DNA of 64,000 bases from JANMES01 sp038329865 (GTDB lineage: Bacteria; Planctomycetota; Phycisphaerae; Tepidisphaerales; Tepidisphaeraceae): the NCBI GenBank assembly GCA_038329865.1, contig JBBQNK010000008.1:1-64000 (forward strand), given 5' to 3'. The notes below the pieces were generated by a model. It was not told where the DNA came from. It searched no databases and saw only the letters and a list, made by a program, of their open reading frames with translations. Positions 24,538-34,184 of this stretch are shown piece by piece. Positions within the stretch are counted from its first letter, which is position 1. Each line of letters opens with the position of its first letter. The translations under genes and the position numbers were made by a program.

Positions 24538-27449
24538 GAGCGCGCTCCTTTCGCCAGGCTCGTGTTCGGGTTTTTCACTTCCGCCAGGTAGGTGGTGCGC
24601 GGGCGGGTGTTCAACTCTTCGAGCAACGCGTAATCGTGTGGCTGAGATTTAAGCCCCACGACGCGGGATTTTGGATCCCAGATATCGCCGAAGACGATCG
24701 CCTGCGTCGGGCATACCTGCTGGCAGGCGGTTTGAATGACGCCGTCCGCCACGCTCTGCGACGGATGGGTCGGATCGATTTCCGCCTCGATCTGCGCATT
24801 GCGGATGCGCTGCACGCAGTAGGTGCACTTCTCCATCACGCCACGCGAGCGCACTGTGACTTGCGGGTTGCGCTGAATCTGCAGCGATTCGTGCTCAATG
24901 TCCGTGTACTGGAAAAAGTTGAATCGGCGGACCTTGTAGGGGCAGTTGTTCGAGCAGTACCGCGTGCCGATGCAGCGGTTGTAGACCATGTCGTTCAGGC
25001 CGTCTTCGCTGTGCTGCGTGGCGCCGACGGGGCAGACGGTTTCGCACGGCGCGTTCTCGCACTGCATGCACGGCACGGGCTGGTGATGAATTTCCGGATC
25101 TTCGGCTTCGCCTTCAAAATAGCGATCGATGCGGATCCAACTCATCTCGCGGCCGCGGGCGATTTCTTCCTTGCCGACGATCGGAATGTTGTTCTCCGCC
25201 TGGCAGGCGATCGCGCAGGCGTTGCATCCGATGCAGGCGGTGAGATCGATGCTCAGGCCCCATTGCTGCGGCGCCTTAAGGCGATCGGGGTAAAGCGAAA
25301 GCGAGACGACTTTCTTCTCGCGCGGTTCGTTGAACTCGGCGATGGCGACCGTTCGGAAAAGATCGCGGCCTTCCATCTTCGAGTGTTCCTGCGTGGTCGA
25401 AAGCGGATACGTTCGCCCGGTCTTCTCGATCGTGACCAAGGCCAACGCGCCGGAGAGGCGAGGCCGGATGAGGTACGCGTTGAATCCCACGCCGCTGCCG
25501 AGCGAGCCCGCCAGCTTGCGGCCATAACCCAGCGGGAGCGTGACGGTCGAATCCGCCTGTCCGGGAACGATGTACGCTGGTGCCTCGATCTTCACGCCGC
25601 CGGAATCGATCTGGATGACATCGCCATTCGCGAGGCCGAAGCGATCGGCGGTGGCGGGGCTCAGCCAGGCGGTGTTGTCCCACGTCAGCTTGGTGATCGG
25701 ATCAGGTAGTTCCTGCAGCCACGCGTTGTTGGCGTATCGGCCGTCGTAAGTGCTGCTGCTGATTCGGAAAACGGCCTGCAACGCGCTCAGGTTTGCCGCA
25801 ACCGGATGGGTTGTCGGCGGTGCAGATTTAGCCGGCAGCGCTGCCAATCCGAGCGACGACTCGGGCGCTGGCTTGGCCATCACGCCGTCGCGGAGTGAGG
25901 CCTGCCACCACGCGTCGAAAGCGCCCGCGCCGATCTTGCCGCGCCAGTAACCGGCGACGAGGTCGTAGTCGGATTTCAGCGGCTCGCCGAGCAGCAGGGC
26001 AAGCACTTCCCGCGGTGATTTTCCGCCGTACAGCGGGGCGATCAGCGGCTGAATCGGGCTGGCCGTGCCGTCGTACGCGATCGCGTCGCCCCATGATTCC
26101 AGCGCGTGCGTCATCGGCACGTGCCAATCGCAGGCGGCGGCGGTTTCGTCGCGGTAAAGACCGACGTGCGCCTTCCACTCGATTTTCTTCAAAACGGCGG
26201 CGAATTCCGGGGAGTCGTAAACCGGATTCACTTCGAACGCGATAAGGGTTTGAACTTTGCCGGCTTCGACGTCGGCGGTCAGCGAACTCAAATCCCGGTG
26301 CGCCGGCGACGAGATCGGTCGATAAAAAATCGTGCGATTGGTGCTGCCGAGCGCGGCGTTGATGCGCACCACCCAGTCGTGCGACTCTGCCGGCAGCCCG
26401 GCGCCTGCCGCCACCAGCGAATGGCTGAGGTTGGATTGCAGATCCTTTGCGACGGCGTTGAGCCACGCGTCGGAAGTGTCGTGATCCGTCGCCCCGGCCA
26501 CGCCGAGCTTGGCGGCGATTGATTCGATCCACTGCGGCAGTTCACTGGGCTTGGCGATGCGGCGGTGATCCGCCTTGCTGCCGGTAATCGTCGGCGAGGG
26601 TTCGGCCACGTAAAGGCGGTTCATCGATTCGGCCTTGGCCCCGCTGCGGACGCGCCGGCCGTTGGCGAAATCGCGGGCGTACCGCACGCTGCCGGGAATA
26701 CCGAAGAACAAATCGCAGTCGAAGCTCAGTATCACCTTCGCCGATGAAAGATCGTAAGACGGCTGCACTTCCTGCTTGAATATCGTGCGATGCGCTGCCG
26801 CTGCTTCGGTCTCGCCGGCTGGTTCGTGAACGTGCCACTGCACGCCTTGGAATTGTTTAAGCAGCCGATCGATCTGGTCGAGCATCGACGGCGATATCAC
26901 CGGCCCGGTGAGCAATCGCACTGAAGCGAAGGAGCCCGCCGTTGAAAGCCGGTGCATGATTTCATTGCTGAACGCGTCCCACGTCGAAATGCTCTTGTCG
27001 CGAATGACCGATTGCGAGCGATCGGGATCGCAGAGCGCGAGTACTTCGGCCTGCGCAAATGTGTCGGTCGCGCCGAGGCTGGCGGGGTGTTTCGGGTTGC
27101 CTTCGATCTTGGTAGGGCGGCCTTCCTGGCTGGTGACGATCACGCCGATCGCCTCGCGACCGCGGGTCAGCGTGGTCGCAAAAAACTGCGGCTTCTGAGG
27201 AGTGCGGCCCTTGGGCGCGTGCACGTGCGGCACGATCTCCTGCTCCGGCGCGCGGCTGCATGAGGCGAGCGTCATCAGCACGAACGAAGCGGCCGCCAAC
27301 TTCATCATCTCGCGCCGGCTCGTGCCGGCGGGGGCTTCGAGCGCCTCGGGCGTGAATTCCGCGGTCGCCCAATCTTTAAACTGCGGCGTGCCCACCAGTT
27401 CATCAAGACTGCGCCAGAACGGTCGGGATGGTTTTGATTCGTGGGGCAT
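24534..27449 (-). CDS. actB: Alternative complex III subunit ActB (molybdopterin-oxidoreductase-like plus Fe-S)
   Basis: A 971-residue extracytoplasmic subunit. A Tat-type motif (TSRREMMKLAAASFVLMTLA, about residues 43-62) precedes a large MopB-like domain that in this family carries no molybdenum. The C-terminal ferredoxin domain has four cysteine groups: CIGCNACAIACQAEN (about 737-751), CMQCENAPCETVCP (about 797-810), CIGTRYCSNNCP (about 829-840) and CTYCVQR with CQQVCP (about 876 and 903), for three or four cubane clusters. The ATG at 27449 is preferred to an upstream start overlapping actA. The stop overlaps the next ATG. Confidence 0.95.
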   Translation of the reverse strand: MPHESKPSRPFWRSLDELVGTPQFKDWATAEFTPEALEAPAGTSRREMMKLAAASFVLMTLASCSRAPEQEIVPHVHAPKGRTPQKPQFFATTLTRGREAIGVIVTSQEGRPTKIEGNPKHPASLGATDTFAQAEVLALCDPDRSQSVIRDKSISTWDAFSNEIMHRLSTAGSFASVRLLTGPVISPSMLDQIDRLLKQFQGVQWHVHEPAGETEAAAAHRTIFKQEVQPSYDLSSAKVILSFDCDLFFGIPGSVRYARDFANGRRVRSGAKAESMNRLYVAEPSPTITGSKADHRRIAKPSELPQWIESIAAKLGVAGATDHDTSDAWLNAVAKDLQSNLSHSLVAAGAGLPAESHDWVVRINAALGSTNRTIFYRPISSPAHRDLSSLTADVEAGKVQTLIAFEVNPVYDSPEFAAVLKKIEWKAHVGLYRDETAAACDWHVPMTHALESWGDAIAYDGTASPIQPLIAPLYGGKSPREVLALLLGEPLKSDYDLVAGYWRGKIGAGAFDAWWQASLRDGVMAKPAPESSLGLAALPAKSAPPTTHPVAANLSALQAVFRISSSTYDGRYANNAWLQELPDPITKLTWDNTAWLSPATADRFGLANGDVIQIDSGGVKIEAPAYIVPGQADSTVTLPLGYGRKLAGSLGSGVGFNAYLIRPRLSGALALVTIEKTGRTYPLSTTQEHSKMEGRDLFRTVAIAEFNEPREKKVVSLSLYPDRLKAPQQWGLSIDLTACIGCNACAIACQAENNIPIVGKEEIARGREMSWIRIDRYFEGEAEDPEIHHQPVPCMQCENAPCETVCPVGATQHSEDGLNDMVYNRCIGTRYCSNNCPYKVRRFNFFQYTDIEHESLQIQRNPQVTVRSRGVMEKCTYCVQRIRNAQIEAEIDPTHPSQSVADGVIQTACQQVCPTQAIVFGDIWDPKSRVVGLKSQPHDYALLEELNTRPRTTYLAEVKNPNTSLAKGARS

Positions 27450-27454
27450 AATTT

Positions 27455-28120
27455 TCACCGATGGCACGTTGAGCAATCGGTCAATCCGACCGGATGAATC
27501 TGGTAAGACGCCATCAACCATTTCTGCTGCGCGACGCGCTCTTCCTTCGCCGCCGGCGGTTTCCAGGTCATCGAGGTGATCTGGTCCTTAGGCCGAAGGT
27601 GGCCGGAAGGATCGCGGTGGCAGTCGAGGCACCATTGCATCGTCATCGGCTGGGCGGCGTAGGTCAGCGGCATCTGATCGACCTGCCCGTGGCACTCGAC
27701 ACAGCCGACGCCTTTGTTCACGTGGATCGAGTGATTGAAGAACACGAAATCCGGCAGCCTGTTCACGCGGTTCCAGTGGATCGGCTTGTCCTGCTGCCAG
27801 CTGTCCCGAATGGGTTTGAGCACGTCGGCCTCGGTCCAGATCTGCTGGTGGCAGTTCATGCAGGTTGATGTAGGCGGAATTCCTGCAAAGCCTGATTTTT
27901 CAACCGACGTATGACAATAGCGGCAGTCAATTCCCAGCGCGGTCACATGATGCTGGTGGCTGAAAGGCACGGGCTGTTCGACATAAAGGTACTGGTGCGT
28001 GCTGTAGCTCGATCGATCCCACCCATAAGCAACAAGGCAAGTGACGCCCACAATGCCGATCACGCCGGCAATAGCCATGCGTGCAAAGAGGTTTGCTCGC
28101 GGAGTGAAAAAAGCGGCCAT
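27455..28120 (-). CDS. actA: Alternative complex III subunit ActA (pentaheme cytochrome c)
   Basis: First gene of the respiratory operon. The 221-residue protein has one N-terminal helix (about residues 13-33) and exactly five heme c motifs: CRYCH (66-70), CMNCH (87-91), CVECH (140-144), CLDCH (164-168) and CSTCH (216-220), the number typical of ActA. It shuttles electrons to the periplasmic side of the complex. ActB follows 5 bases after the stop. The 297-bp gap upstream must hold the operon promoter, but I could not identify a convincing -35/-10 pair in it. Confidence 0.95.
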   Translation of the reverse strand: MAAFFTPRANLFARMAIAGVIGIVGVTCLVAYGWDRSSYSTHQYLYVEQPVPFSHQHHVTALGIDCRYCHTSVEKSGFAGIPPTSTCMNCHQQIWTEADVLKPIRDSWQQDKPIHWNRVNRLPDFVFFNHSIHVNKGVGCVECHGQVDQMPLTYAAQPMTMQWCLDCHRDPSGHLRPKDQITSMTWKPPAAKEERVAQQKWLMASYQIHPVGLTDCSTCHR

Positions 28121-28417
28121 GATTTTCTCGCGGCGTCCAACAATCGCCGGCTCTTCCCTGACAACAACAAGTCACCGGTCTCACCAAGTGATGCCGCAAG
28201 TTTAACAATCTTGCCTGTCGGCGTCATGCAGTTGGGGAAGAAGATTTGTATCCCCGCATGAAAAATGCCTTGAGTTCGAATGCTCACGCACTGCGAACGT
28301 TCTCACAAACGACGAGCGAGATTTCCATCCCGCAAATAGTCGTTTTTCTTTTGGCTGCGTGCGCTGTTTCATTTTTTCTGAAAGGTCGCTAACGGCACTT
28401 CAGGCCGATCCATCGGC

Positions 28418-31060
28418 TCATGAACGTTGTGCAAGACTCGCGATCGAGGCAATCAGCTCTGCCGGTTCAATCGGCTTTGAAAGGTGCATCTGGAAGCCGG
28501 CGATGATCGCACGGGTGCGGTCTTCCGAGCGAGCGTAAGCGGTCAGCGCAATGGCCGGCACGTGCCAACCCTCGGCTTTTTCGATGGCGCGGATTCGACC
28601 GATCATCGTGTACCCGTCTTCGCCGGGCATGCCGACGTCACTAACCAGGATGTCCGGGCGGACGAGGTTAAACCGCTCAATTGCCTCGTTTGCGGAACCC
28701 GCCGTTTCGACGACTGCGCCGCAATCTTCCAATAATCGCCGGATCAGCTGCCGGGCATCGAGTTCGTCATCGACGACGAGAATTTTTACGCCGTCAATGC
28801 GGGAATACATCTCCGGCGATTGGACCACACTTTCTCGTGCGCCCGGTGCTCGAGTCGCTGGTCGAGGCTGGTATTCGCTTTGAACGGCTGTCAGCGGCAG
28901 CTCAATGGTGAAGGTTGAACCGAGCCCGCGACCCGGACTTGTGACGCGGATCGTCCCGCCGTGGAGCTCGATCAGCTGCTTGACGATCGCCAGCCCCAGA
29001 CCGAGCCCGCCGTGCTTGCGAGTCGCACTGCCGTCGGCCTGGCGGAAGCGGTCGAAAACGTACGGCAGGAATTCCGGCTGGATCCCTTCGCCGGTGTCGG
29101 TCACGCTCACTTCGAGGTGCGAATGAACCGGCGCGATCGTCATTTGCACCTGGCCGCCGCTGGGCGTGAACTTGATGGCATTGCTCAGGAGATTCCAGAA
29201 CGCCTGCTGGAGACGATTCGGATCGCCGGACACCGGACCAGCGGACGAATCGAAAACCACCTGCAGGTGCACGCCTTTCGCTTCGGCGGCGGGGGTGACC
29301 GTTTCGAGCGCCGCCTGCGCCACGGCCGCCAGATCGACCCGCTGCAGGTCAAGGCGCACTTTGCCGGAGATGATTCGGCTCATGTCGAGCAGGTCTTCGA
29401 TAATCTCACGCTGCGCGCGGGCGTTGCGATCGATCGTCTCGATTCCCTGGGCGATTTTAGATGGATCGGCCGGGCTCGTTCGCAGCACGTGTGCCCAGCC
29501 CATGATCGCGGTGAGCGGTGTACGAAGTTCATGGCTGAGCGTGGCGAGGAATTCGTCCTTCATGCGCCCGGCGCGCTCGGCCTCGTTGCGGGCGGCCCGC
29601 TCGGAGCTCAGGAGCTGTTCACGCTCGACTTCAAGGCGCTTTCGCGTCGAAATGTCGCGCGTGGAACCGACGACCGCCTGCACAGTCCCTTCGGCCGACA
29701 GCACGGGCGTGAAGATGTACTCGTAATATCCGCCCGCGCCGGTGGGACTGGTGTACGGCGTTTCGTCGGTCAGCCCTTTGCCCGTCGTGAAAACCTGCTC
29801 GACCTGCCGGTGCAGTTTGGCAGCTAAGTCCGCGGGGTATTTGAGGTCGTAAAAATCTTTTCCCACCGCCTGCTCGAGAGTCAGCCCCCAAAGCTCGAGC
29901 AGCGCGCGGTTGGCGAACAGGAATTTGCCCTGACGATCAAACACGTAGGCGAAGTCGGTTAACGACGAAAGCACCGTGTCGTAAATGAGGGATTGTTGCT
30001 CGATGCGGGCTGAAAGCGATTCGTGATCCCGCTCCGCGAGGATGCGTTCCGTAATATCCAGAACGACGCCCGTCATGCGAACCGCAACGCCATCGGCGTC
30101 GCGCTCTGTCTGCCCGCGCGCCACGACCCAGCGCATCCGCTTTCCGTTCAAGAGCCGGAATTCCGAGGAGTACGAGCTGCCCCTGGCAACGGCCTGCGTG
30201 ATGTCATTGAAAACGCGCTCGCGGTCATCGTCAAAGACGGCCTTGAGGAAGTTTCGCATCGGCCCGCCATTGGCGTCTTGATCCGATAGGCCGTAAAGCG
30301 CCGCGAGGTTTCGGTCGGCGAAAATCTTGTCGTCGGCGATATCCCAGACCCAGGTCGCGATCGCGCCGGAAATCAGTGATGCGTCCAGCCGCCGGCGAAC
30401 GTCGGCCAGTTCGAACTCGGTTCGACGTCGCACGTCGGCTTCGGCGATGAGCGATTGATGCGCTGCGTCGGCTTTCTCAATGGCCGATAAACTACCGACC
30501 GCGGCCGACGCAAATTTCGACAGGCTGCCGATTATCCGCGCGTCTTCTCGATCAAACACCTTTTCGGTCGAATGTGAAACGACCCAGATCGTGCCGGCCG
30601 GGTGGTTGTTCTGGAAGAACGGCACGAGCAACAGTTCTTCGACTGCCGGCTTGATTTCTTCAATGTACGGATAGAAGCGGACGGGTTCGGTCATCAACAG
30701 CACAGAGTTTCGGTCCAAGGCGATTCCGCATGGACTGAAATCGCGCGGCAAAGACGCCCCGGCCAGCGGCTTAAATTCGCCGGAAGTCACGCGCCATTTG
30801 AATACCTTCTGGCCGTCGACATTTTCAAGGACACTGATGCCCGCCGAGCCTGCGCCCGTCAGTTCGCGCGTCGTATCAATCAGTTTCTGAAGAATGGTTT
30901 CCGGCGAACGGGCGAGCGAAGTCAGAAGTGAAGAAAGTGCGCGGTTTTCGCGCTCAAAATCGGGCGGGCGGCTTGGCCGCTCATCAAGTCGCGCGGTGCT
31001 TACGATGTCTTCCAAGAGGATACGATCACTCTCATCCTGTTGGAAACTTGGCGGGCTCAT
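28418..31060 (-). CDS. Cytosolic hybrid histidine kinase (GAF-PAS-PAS-HisKA-HATPase-REC)
   Basis: An 880-residue sensor kinase with no membrane segment. Domains in order: GAF (about 40-195), PAS with PAC (about 225-340), second PAS (about 355-475; FDRQGKFLFANRALLELWG), dimerisation domain with phospho-accepting H510 in ATLSHELRTPLTAIMGW, ATPase domain (NLLSNAIKF near 623-631; GGLGLGLAIVKQL near 684-696) and a receiver domain with D808 in ILVSDVGMPGEDGY. It lies 35 bases downstream of guanine deaminase on the same strand and 297 bases upstream of actA, so it may respond to purine supply or redox state; no separate output regulator is adjacent. Confidence 0.92.
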   Translation of the reverse strand: MSPPSFQQDESDRILLEDIVSTARLDERPSRPPDFERENRALSSLLTSLARSPETILQKLIDTTRELTGAGSAGISVLENVDGQKVFKWRVTSGEFKPLAGASLPRDFSPCGIALDRNSVLLMTEPVRFYPYIEEIKPAVEELLLVPFFQNNHPAGTIWVVSHSTEKVFDREDARIIGSLSKFASAAVGSLSAIEKADAAHQSLIAEADVRRRTEFELADVRRRLDASLISGAIATWVWDIADDKIFADRNLAALYGLSDQDANGGPMRNFLKAVFDDDRERVFNDITQAVARGSSYSSEFRLLNGKRMRWVVARGQTERDADGVAVRMTGVVLDITERILAERDHESLSARIEQQSLIYDTVLSSLTDFAYVFDRQGKFLFANRALLELWGLTLEQAVGKDFYDLKYPADLAAKLHRQVEQVFTTGKGLTDETPYTSPTGAGGYYEYIFTPVLSAEGTVQAVVGSTRDISTRKRLEVEREQLLSSERAARNEAERAGRMKDEFLATLSHELRTPLTAIMGWAHVLRTSPADPSKIAQGIETIDRNARAQREIIEDLLDMSRIISGKVRLDLQRVDLAAVAQAALETVTPAAEAKGVHLQVVFDSSAGPVSGDPNRLQQAFWNLLSNAIKFTPSGGQVQMTIAPVHSHLEVSVTDTGEGIQPEFLPYVFDRFRQADGSATRKHGGLGLGLAIVKQLIELHGGTIRVTSPGRGLGSTFTIELPLTAVQSEYQPRPATRAPGARESVVQSPEMYSRIDGVKILVVDDELDARQLIRRLLEDCGAVVETAGSANEAIERFNLVRPDILVSDVGMPGEDGYTMIGRIRAIEKAEGWHVPAIALTAYARSEDRTRAIIAGFQMHLSKPIEPAELIASIASLAQRS

Positions 31061-31095
31061 CGACTATTGGATTCTCATCCATTCCCGGAAACTCA

Positions 31096-32496
31096 CTATC
31101 GGGCTTCCCCCGATTTGGGCTCGCGTTTCCAAACGCGTTGGCCGGCGACCGTGACCGAAAGAACCTTTTCATCCAGATCGCGGACTGTCTGCCCGACGTC
31201 TTCCTCCAGCATCGCAAGCTCGCTGCCGCCATCAAGACCGACCTCGGCCAGCATGTCGAGGATCGCGTGCGTCGCAAAACGCACCCGGCCGTTGAGCAGC
31301 GATTCGACAATCACCTGGTCCGCCGACTGGGCGGATACCACTGATTGGCCGGGATCAATTTCCAGGTAGCTGAGCGTCATGCCCACGCCGAACCGGCCGA
31401 TCTCTCGATCCAGCCCGAGTATTTTCGCCGGCGCCAGCGTGGCGCGATAGAGCGCCACCGACGGCGTGGCCAATCTCGATCGGCCGGCGTGCACTTTCAG
31501 AAACTGCGCCATCTCGCAAAGCATCGAAGTCGTCGGCGATGCGCCGACATCAGTGCAGATCGCCCACTCGATCCCGTGCGAAGCGACGCGATCGAGCGGC
31601 ATGATGCCCGAGCCGAGCAGCGTATTGCTCGTCGGGCAATGCGCGATTACGCCGTGATTTTCCTCGACGGTGGCGAATTCGACGTCGCTCATGTGAATGC
31701 AGTGCGCGAGAATCGCGTCGTGATCGAGCAGGCCGTCGCGGTAGTAGACATCTGTATAGCTCGCGGCGTGCGGGTAGAGCGACTCCTCGACGAATCGCTT
31801 CTCCAGTCGCTGCTCGTTCAGGTGTGTTTGCGTGCGCAGGCCCAACCGCTCGGCCTCGGCGCAGGCGAGCGTTCGCAGCGCGCTGTTGACCGCGACGGCG
31901 AACCGGTCAGTCATGATCACGCGCCGCCCGAACTTGGCGGCCATCGCGGCGATGCGGGGCAGAATGAATTCGTCGTTTTGCAGATACTCAGGGCAATTCT
32001 GATTCATCAGCACCGGCCCGACGCTCCAGTAGCGGTGCATCGATTCAAGGGCGGCCTCGGCGGCGTCGGCATGAACGGTGAGATACGCCGCGCCGCCGAC
32101 AACGCCGTGCGCGAGCGTGTCACGCTCGAATTCGCGGATCGTCTCCAGGGCATAGGACGTGTCAGCGAATTTCCCTTCCGCGGGAAAGACGTTGCGCAAC
32201 AGGCCTGCAAGCAGGCGACCCTCCGGCGGGTGATCGACGATGCCTTCAGCAAATCGGCCGCGGATCGGATGCTGCGGAACGTGAATGTGTGCATCAAGAA
32301 ACGGCGGACAGAGGATGCCGCGTGCGGTTTCGGTCGCCGGTTTATTCGCGCCGACCTGGCCGGCGAATTCCGACCAGTGGCCGCAGAAAACGATCAGATC
32401 GTCCTCGTCCGCGACGAGGACGCCGTCGGGAAAATAATCCACACCGCAGGCGGTGGTGGGATTCAGGATCGGCCCACGGATGGCTCGCGCGATCAT
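31096..32496 (-). CDS. Guanine deaminase-type amidohydrolase
   Basis: Zinc amidohydrolase expected to convert guanine to xanthine. The 466-residue protein shows the metal-binding LDAHIHVPQHPIRGR motif (about residues 68-82; guanine deaminases have H-x-H-x-P-Q), TQTHLNEQ (about 223-230), LAHCIHMSDVE (about 264-274), IAHCPTSN (about 282-289) and the aspartate in CTDVGASPTTS (about 313-323). The start overlaps the allantoinase stop (ATGA), so it is in the purine operon. The H-x-P-Q signature and context support guanine over other substrates, but related deaminases (e.g. for other purines) cannot be excluded. Confidence 0.85.
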   Translation of the reverse strand: MIARAIRGPILNPTTACGVDYFPDGVLVADEDDLIVFCGHWSEFAGQVGANKPATETARGILCPPFLDAHIHVPQHPIRGRFAEGIVDHPPEGRLLAGLLRNVFPAEGKFADTSYALETIREFERDTLAHGVVGGAAYLTVHADAAEAALESMHRYWSVGPVLMNQNCPEYLQNDEFILPRIAAMAAKFGRRVIMTDRFAVAVNSALRTLACAEAERLGLRTQTHLNEQRLEKRFVEESLYPHAASYTDVYYRDGLLDHDAILAHCIHMSDVEFATVEENHGVIAHCPTSNTLLGSGIMPLDRVASHGIEWAICTDVGASPTTSMLCEMAQFLKVHAGRSRLATPSVALYRATLAPAKILGLDREIGRFGVGMTLSYLEIDPGQSVVSAQSADQVIVESLLNGRVRFATHAILDMLAEVGLDGGSELAMLEEDVGQTVRDLDEKVLSVTVAGQRVWKREPKSGEAR

Positions 32497-33824
32497 GCCG
32501 CCCCCGGTTTGACTAGTTGCCCGATCGGCTCGGAGACGATCCGCCCGTCGACGAAAACCGTTTGGCCGCGAACGATCGTTCGCTTCACCAACCCGCGAAA
32601 CGTGCGACCGACGTAGGGGCTGAGCTTGTGGCGGTCGAGCAGCATTTCTCGCGTCAGCGTGTAGCGATCATTAACATCGACCAGCGCCAGGTCTGCATCA
32701 AAGCCGGCGGCGATCTGCCCTTTACCTGCAAGACGAAAGCGCTTGGCCACATTCGACGCGGTGAGCGCGGCGATCCGTTCCAGCGGCAGGTAAGGCTCGC
32801 GCGTGAGCAGGGATGCCAGAGTTGTCTGGACGCCCGAGATGCCGCCCCATGCCTTGAAGAAATCCGGATCGCTCTTCATCGACCATGGTGCGGGCGAGTG
32901 ATCTGATCCAATGGTGTCGACTTGGCCTTTGTGGATCGCTACCCACAACTCGTTCCCGTGCGGCGCGACGCGGATCGGTGGAGCGCACTTCGCGATCGCG
33001 CCGAGCTGCTTGACGTCTTCCGCAGTCAACATGAAGTAATGCGGGCAAGTTTCGCACGATGCGTCGGCCTGTGCCTTGAGCACGTTGACCAACTCCACAC
33101 AGTAGCGATTGCTAATGTGTACCACATGCACGCGACATTTGAGGTGCGACGCAAGCAGTAACGCCCGCTGAATTGCGTCGGCCTCGGCGAGGGGCTCGCG
33201 CGTGTAGACCCAGTCTCTCGCCCCAAGATTGGGCAGCCTCGATCGCATCCAGGCTGTTTTCCCTGCGACCATTTCCTCATTCTCAGCGTGGACGGCCACG
33301 ATCAATCCGAGCCGAGCGGCGGCATCCATTCCGTGTTCCAAAGTCCAGTCATCGGCCCGAGAAAAATCCTCGATGCCGCTGTTGCTCATGAAGGCTTTGA
33401 AGCCGATCACGCCTCGGCTGGCGAGTTCATCGAGCTTGTCGAGATTGGTCGGCGTAAGCCCGCCCCAAAGCGCGTAGTCGGTGACGGCCGATGCCTTGGC
33501 GGCGGCGAGTTTCAGGTCGAAGCTTTCGCCGTCAAGCGTCGGCGGTGATGAGTTCAGCGGCATGTCGAAAAAACACGTGCCGCCACCGGCTGCGAGCGCG
33601 GCCGAACCAGTGGCAATGCCTTCCCAATCGGTCCGGCCGGGTTCGTTGAAATGAACGTGTGAATCGATCAGCCCGGGGAATGCGGTGAGTCCCTTGCCGT
33701 CGATCGTCTGCGTGGCGGCTGATTCGCCGTCGACGAATTTTCCGCCGTCAATGAAGAGATCCTTCTGCACCACGCCGGTCGGCGTAACAACCGCTGCACC
33801 GCGAATGGCCAGATCGATCGGCAT
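32493..33824 (-). CDS. allB: Allantoinase
   Basis: Opens the hydantoin ring of allantoin to give allantoate. The 443-residue cyclic amidohydrolase has the binuclear metal site: DSHVHFNEPGR (about residues 54-64), the carboxylated lysine in GFKAFMSNSG (about 144-153), HAEN (about 180-183), HVVHISN (about 235-241) and the aspartate of IGSDHSPAP (about 309-317). The family is shared with dihydropyrimidinases and hydantoinases; FNEPGRT-DWEG and the purine operon context favour allantoinase. It starts 4 bases after the HIU hydrolase stop. Confidence 0.95.
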   Translation of the reverse strand: MPIDLAIRGAAVVTPTGVVQKDLFIDGGKFVDGESAATQTIDGKGLTAFPGLIDSHVHFNEPGRTDWEGIATGSAALAAGGGTCFFDMPLNSSPPTLDGESFDLKLAAAKASAVTDYALWGGLTPTNLDKLDELASRGVIGFKAFMSNSGIEDFSRADDWTLEHGMDAAARLGLIVAVHAENEEMVAGKTAWMRSRLPNLGARDWVYTREPLAEADAIQRALLLASHLKCRVHVVHISNRYCVELVNVLKAQADASCETCPHYFMLTAEDVKQLGAIAKCAPPIRVAPHGNELWVAIHKGQVDTIGSDHSPAPWSMKSDPDFFKAWGGISGVQTTLASLLTREPYLPLERIAALTASNVAKRFRLAGKGQIAAGFDADLALVDVNDRYTLTREMLLDRHKLSPYVGRTFRGLVKRTIVRGQTVFVDGRIVSEPIGQLVKPGAA

Positions 33825-33827
33825 ACA

Positions 33828-34181
33828 TCAACTCCCGCGATACGTGGAATATGCCCACGGCGACACCAGCAGCGGCACGTGGTAGTTTCGGGTTGCGTCG
33901 TCCACGACAAAAATCAGCGGCACCACGTCGAGAAACTTTTTCGCGTCGGCGTTTTGCATCTCGGCAAAATAGTCGCCGACGTGAAACACCAGCTTGTACG
34001 TGCCGGCGGAAAATCGCTCGCCGTCGATCATAGGCCCGTCGGTGCGGCCGTCGGCGTTGGTGACCGTCGCCTTCAGCAACAATTCCTTGTGCGGTTCGAT
34101 CCAAAACAGCTGCACGCGCATGCCCGCCGCGGGGCAGCCGTGGGCGGTGTCGAGCACGTGCGTGGAAAGTTTGCCGGCCAT
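33828..34181 (-). CDS. hiuH: 5-Hydroxyisourate hydrolase (transthyretin-like)
   Basis: Hydrolyses 5-hydroxyisourate, the unstable uricase product, to OHCU. The 117-residue protein has all diagnostic features of the family: N-terminal LSTHVLDTAHGCPA with the catalytic histidine, RTDGPM in the centre, HVPLLVSPWAYSTYRGS at the C terminus, ending in the Y-R-G-S tetrapeptide that separates the enzyme from transthyretin. It lies 3 bases after the uricase stop and 4 bases before allantoinase. Confidence 0.97.
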   Translation of the reverse strand: MAGKLSTHVLDTAHGCPAAGMRVQLFWIEPHKELLLKATVTNADGRTDGPMIDGERFSAGTYKLVFHVGDYFAEMQNADAKKFLDVVPLIFVVDDATRNYHVPLLVSPWAYSTYRGS

Positions 34182-34184
34182 TAA

